From positions 1-8,925 of the forward strand of contig RFJE01000367.1 of assembly GCA_003695005.1 (NCBI GenBank): a stretch of DNA of 8,925 nucleotides, read 5' to 3'. Below, piece by piece: positions 6,988 through 8,925 of the stretch. Position numbers and translations under genes: made by a program. Each line of letters opens with the position of its first letter. Positions within the stretch are counted from its first letter, which is position 1. Under the pieces are notes generated by a model, which saw only the letters and a program-made list of their open reading frames with translations, had not been told where the DNA came from and searched no databases. Source of the stretch: Candidatus Hydrogenedentota bacterium. GTDB taxonomy: Bacteria > Spirochaetota > Leptospiria > Turneriellales > J094.

Positions 6988-7269
6988 TTAATATCGCGAA
7001 TAGTTGTTTTGGCGATAGTTTTTTTCTCTTCTAGGTCGAGCTTCGTTAACCACTAATGTACGGTTATTCATTTCCGATCCGTTTAAGTTAGCAATTGCGT
7101 TTTTTGCTTCTGCATCATTTTCCATTTCTACAAACCCGAACCCTCGAGACTTTCCTGTGTATTTATCCGTAATGATTCGTGCGGAACTTACCGTTCCAAA
7201 AGCCGAAAAAACATTGGATAATTCCGCTTCGGTGGCGGAATATGCTAAATTTCCTACATAAATATTCAT
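6988..7269 (-). CDS. Small single-RRM RNA-binding protein
   Basis: This 93-residue protein is one RNA recognition motif plus a short basic, Asn/Tyr/Arg-rich tail (about 78-93). RNP2 is IYVGNL (residues 3-8) and RNP1 is KSRGFGFV (40-47). Tyr4, Phe44 and Phe46 supply the aromatic residues that stack on RNA. Such free-standing RRM proteins of about 80-100 residues occur in cyanobacteria, spirochaetes, Helicobacter and other groups and bind single-stranded RNA; the target here is unknown. The start is supported by a strong SD (GAGG, 6-7 nt before the ATG). A -10-like TAAAAT at 7320-7315 could serve a promoter, without a good -35. It is monocistronic: murA converges from the left, and a non-coding stretch followed by a tRNA lies to the right. 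Confidence 0.93.
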   Translation of the reverse strand: MNIYVGNLAYSATEAELSNVFSAFGTVSSARIITDKYTGKSRGFGFVEMENDAEAKNAIANLNGSEMNNRTLVVNEARPRREKNYRQNNYSRY

Positions 7270-7495
7270 TTTTTACCTCATATTCAATTATTGGCCTTTG
7301 TCAGTGACCCGCTAATTTTACTACAACTCTGTGAAAATAAACGAAATTCCCCCGACTCTTGACCTAAACCATCTAATAATAACGAGCTGTCTTGTCGAGG
7401 AGTTTTATGTTTTATCCTGCCATAAAGGTAACAAACATTTTCGTTTGACGTTGCATCTTGCTTTGGAAAACTGCCACTCGAAACTACCTCATAAA
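7270..7495. other. Intergenic region between the RRM gene and tRNA-Asp
   Basis: This 226-bp stretch must hold the promoter of the RRM gene (minus strand) and of tRNA-Asp (plus strand). TTGACC (7359-7364) and TTGACG (7445-7450) are -35-like, but neither has a good -10 at a suitable distance, so I do not call a tRNA promoter. A 13-codon frame with an upstream GAGGAG (ATG 7407-7409, stop 7446-7448) is present but unsupported. I see no strong hairpin or repeat. Confidence 0.4.
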
Positions 7496-7569
7496 GGGGC
7501 AGTAGTTCAGTTGGTTAGAGCACCTGCCTGTCACGCAGGAAGTCGCGGGTTCGAGTCCCGTCTGCCCCG
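7496..7569 (+). tRNA. tRNA-Asp (anticodon GTC)
   Basis: A full cloverleaf of 74 nt can be drawn. Acceptor stem GGGGCAG (7496-7502) pairs with CTGCCCC (7562-7568), followed by discriminator G7569. The D-arm region is GTTCAGTTGGTTAGAGC. Anticodon stem CCTGC/GCAGG (7523-7527/7535-7539) holds the loop CTGTCAC with anticodon GTC at 7530-7532. The T arm is GCGGGTTCGAGTCCCGT. Anticodon GTC and discriminator G73 are both as expected for aspartate. The CCA end is not encoded (AAG follows), so a CCA-adding enzyme is needed. Only 4 bp separate it from the stop of the convergent hydrolase gene. Confidence 0.97.
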
Positions 7570-7573
7570 AAGT

Positions 7574-8248
7574 CTATTCTTCCATGAGTTGCATCTTTAA
7601 AAAGCGAACCATATTTGTCCATGCTCGTTTCCCTTCGGATGTAAGCCGAAAAAAATGTGGAATCCCATGAGGTAAGTAATCGTAGTAATTCACTTCTAAG
7701 TAATTACCAAGCTGTTTTTTTAGCTCATTTACTCTGGACTCGGGGCAAAAAGGATCTACATGTACAAAATGGCCTTGCACTTTTTGGCATATCTTTCGGG
7801 CATCCTCTTCCGGCATGCCACTTCCAACAACGCCAAAGCTATGGTGGAAAACAACGGGAGCTTTTACACCTTCTAAATATGCTGTATGGAGGACATACCC
7901 ACCTGTGAGACACTGACCAATCACCCCGATTTTGTCCCCATTAACTTCTGGAATGGAACGAAAAAATTCTAAGATTTCTCGAATTTCTTTCATACCGGAA
8001 TTATTTGCTTTATTGGATACAAAGTCCCATTGAAATAACATGCGCAAACAGTATTTTGCCATGCCTTCATCACTATAAAGATCTGGCAAAAGAACATGAT
8101 ATCCTTCTTGCGCTAGTAATTGAGCCGATTCTTTTAAAGTATCATTTACTCCCATAAGATCGGGCAGAAACAAAATACCTGGTCTAAATCCCGTTCCTGC
8201 CCGATAGTAATAAGCATTGATACTACGGTTTGATAATCGAATGCGCAT
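7574..8248 (-). CDS. Dienelactone hydrolase family protein (alpha/beta hydrolase)
   Basis: This 224-residue protein has the size and motif order of the dienelactone hydrolase family. ILFLPDLMGVNDTLKE (25-40) and HVLLPDLYSD (51-60) match the conserved N-terminal part. The nucleophile elbow is GVIGQCLTGGYVL with Cys113. Asp165 (VHVDPFCPE) and His198 (GIPHFF) complete a Cys-Asp-His triad; His194 is the alternative histidine. The position that is Glu36 in classic dienelactone hydrolase is Asp30 here, so substrate and rate may differ. The true substrate is unknown, and a chlorocatechol pathway is not suggested by the neighbours. It lies 11 bp after the TAXI-type gene, and its SD (AGGA, about 9 nt before the ATG) overlaps that gene's stop region, so the two are probably cotranscribed. 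Confidence 0.88.
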   Translation of the reverse strand: MRIRLSNRSINAYYYRAGTGFRPGILFLPDLMGVNDTLKESAQLLAQEGYHVLLPDLYSDEGMAKYCLRMLFQWDFVSNKANNSGMKEIREILEFFRSIPEVNGDKIGVIGQCLTGGYVLHTAYLEGVKAPVVFHHSFGVVGSGMPEEDARKICQKVQGHFVHVDPFCPESRVNELKKQLGNYLEVNYYDYLPHGIPHFFRLTSEGKRAWTNMVRFLKMQLMEE

Positions 8249-8259
8249 GAATTTCTATC

Positions 8260-8925
8260 CTATTCAAGTACTTTTTTGGCACCCTCGTGAAATAAATCTT
8301 TGTTGATTTGGTAAAAACCTTGTGCATATTCTTTAGAGAAATTTTTCCATTTTGGATGCTTTTCTTTTAATTCATCGAGATGCTTAAAAACAGCATTGAT
8401 GATTTTTTGCACCGAAGTAGAGGATAGCCCTTTATCCCCTAATAGCACCGAAGGAATAACTAATGTTTCCACTGCCTTAGGTTGCCATGGATAGGTTTTT
8501 GCTGGGATCGTAGAAGATCCATAGTGGAAAGATCCTAAGTTTAATTTTTCAAATTCTTCTTTTTTAATGGGTACTAAATGAATTTTTTTCTTTAAACTTG
8601 CAGGCAAGGATTCTAAAAGAGCAACGGGGGCACCAGCTGTTAAAATCATTGCGTCTATTTTGCCTTGTTTTAATTTGTCAATGGCTTCTGCAGCCGGAGC
8701 TTGGTCCACATTTACATCTAATATCTCAAATGCTTTAAATAAAATGCTAGCTGTCCCTTCGGATCCGGAGTTTTTAGGGCCAATATTTACTTTATGTCCC
8801 TTTAAATCAGAAACCTTTTTTATGCTTTTTTTCGCAATAATATGAACCTCTTCATTATAAAGAGGTAAAATGGCTCGGATTTTCTCTTTTAAGTCTAAAT
8901 TAGCAAGAGTCATGCTTTCTAATAT
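8260..8925 (-). CDS. TAXI-family TRAP-type solute-binding protein (5' end beyond window)
   Basis: The frame is open from the right edge to the TAG at 8262-8260, giving 221 visible residues. The segment LYNEEVHIIAKKSIKKVSDL followed by KGHKVNIGPKNSGSEGTA is characteristic of TAXI (TRAP-associated extracytoplasmic immunogenic) binding proteins: a conserved LxPE-like turn, DLKGxxVxIG and a GSG-type ligand loop. The IPSVLL and helical C-terminus also fit. Family members are usually about 310-330 residues with a signal peptide, so roughly the first 100 residues are outside the window. The ATG at 8913-8911 is therefore most likely internal Met, since codons continue in frame upstream of it. It would bind a small organic acid or amino acid in the periplasm for a TRAP permease. 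No permease gene is visible here. The dienelactone-hydrolase-family gene follows 11 bp downstream. Confidence 0.85.
   Translation of the reverse strand: MLESMTLANLDLKEKIRAILPLYNEEVHIIAKKSIKKVSDLKGHKVNIGPKNSGSEGTASILFKAFEILDVNVDQAPAAEAIDKLKQGKIDAMILTAGAPVALLESLPASLKKKIHLVPIKKEEFEKLNLGSFHYGSSTIPAKTYPWQPKAVETLVIPSVLLGDKGLSSTSVQKIINAVFKHLDELKEKHPKWKNFSKEYAQGFYQINKDLFHEGAKKVLE

Noticed and set aside
7277..7304. CTGACA/TATGAG as promoter of the RRM gene
   Set aside because: Spacing is 16 bp, but transcription would start at the ATG and exclude the strong SD, so another promoter farther upstream is more likely.
7331..7600. Plus-strand 89-codon frame
   Set aside because: It runs through the whole tRNA-Asp gene; the GAVVQLVRAPACHAGSRGFESR segment is the familiar false translation of a tRNA.
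8260..8913. ATG at 8913 as the true start of the TAXI protein
   Set aside because: The frame continues open to the window edge, the protein would lack a signal peptide and the first third of the family fold, and no SD precedes this ATG.

Overview
The window looks like an ordinary chromosomal segment of an AT-rich, most likely diderm (Gram-negative-type) bacterium. It carries the meso-diaminopimelate (DAP)/lysine genes dapA and dapB next to a MurA-type peptidoglycan gene, which implies a DAP-containing cell wall. It also has a signal-peptide TPR protein, a single-RRM RNA-binding protein, a TAXI-type solute-binding protein and a tRNA whose CCA end is not encoded. I cannot place it firmly. A DAP-type spirochaete (Leptospirales-like) or another deep-branching diderm would fit, but this is a guess from gene style and not from a marker gene. 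No phage, transposase, CRISPR or defence gene is visible.

Left part (1-3596, all on the minus strand) reads as one tightly packed operon transcribed leftwards. It starts with a periplasmic TPR protein, followed by mtaB (tRNA methylthiotransferase), a left-handed beta-helix hexapeptide-repeat protein, and a multi-spanning membrane protein of unknown function that runs off the left edge. Gaps are 13 bp, then overlaps of 35 bp and 8 bp. The membrane protein is an open frame of 252 codons with no stop inside the window.

Centre (3597-6987): a divergent intergenic region holds two strong hairpins. One is about 100 nt long with a T-tract; the other has a perfect 15-bp stem. After it comes the plus-strand operon dapA-dapB-murA (9-bp gap with an SD overlapping the dapA stop, then a 4-bp ATGA overlap). 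DapA and DapB catalyse successive steps toward DAP, and MurA makes the first committed step to UDP-MurNAc, so the operon couples two branches of wall-precursor supply. MurA has Asp where most MurA enzymes have the fosfomycin-target Cys. A second copy of the same palindrome core (CAGCGATACG...CGTATCGCTG) lies just after murA, so the operon is bracketed by two copies.

Right part (6988-8925): a minus-strand RRM protein, a plus-strand tRNA-Asp(GTC), and a minus-strand pair consisting of a TAXI-type solute-binding protein (cut by the right edge) and a dienelactone-hydrolase-family protein. Nothing here amounts to a clearly new system. The points most worth a second look are the repeated palindrome, the long hairpin/candidate ncRNA upstream of dapA, and the Cys-to-Asp MurA.
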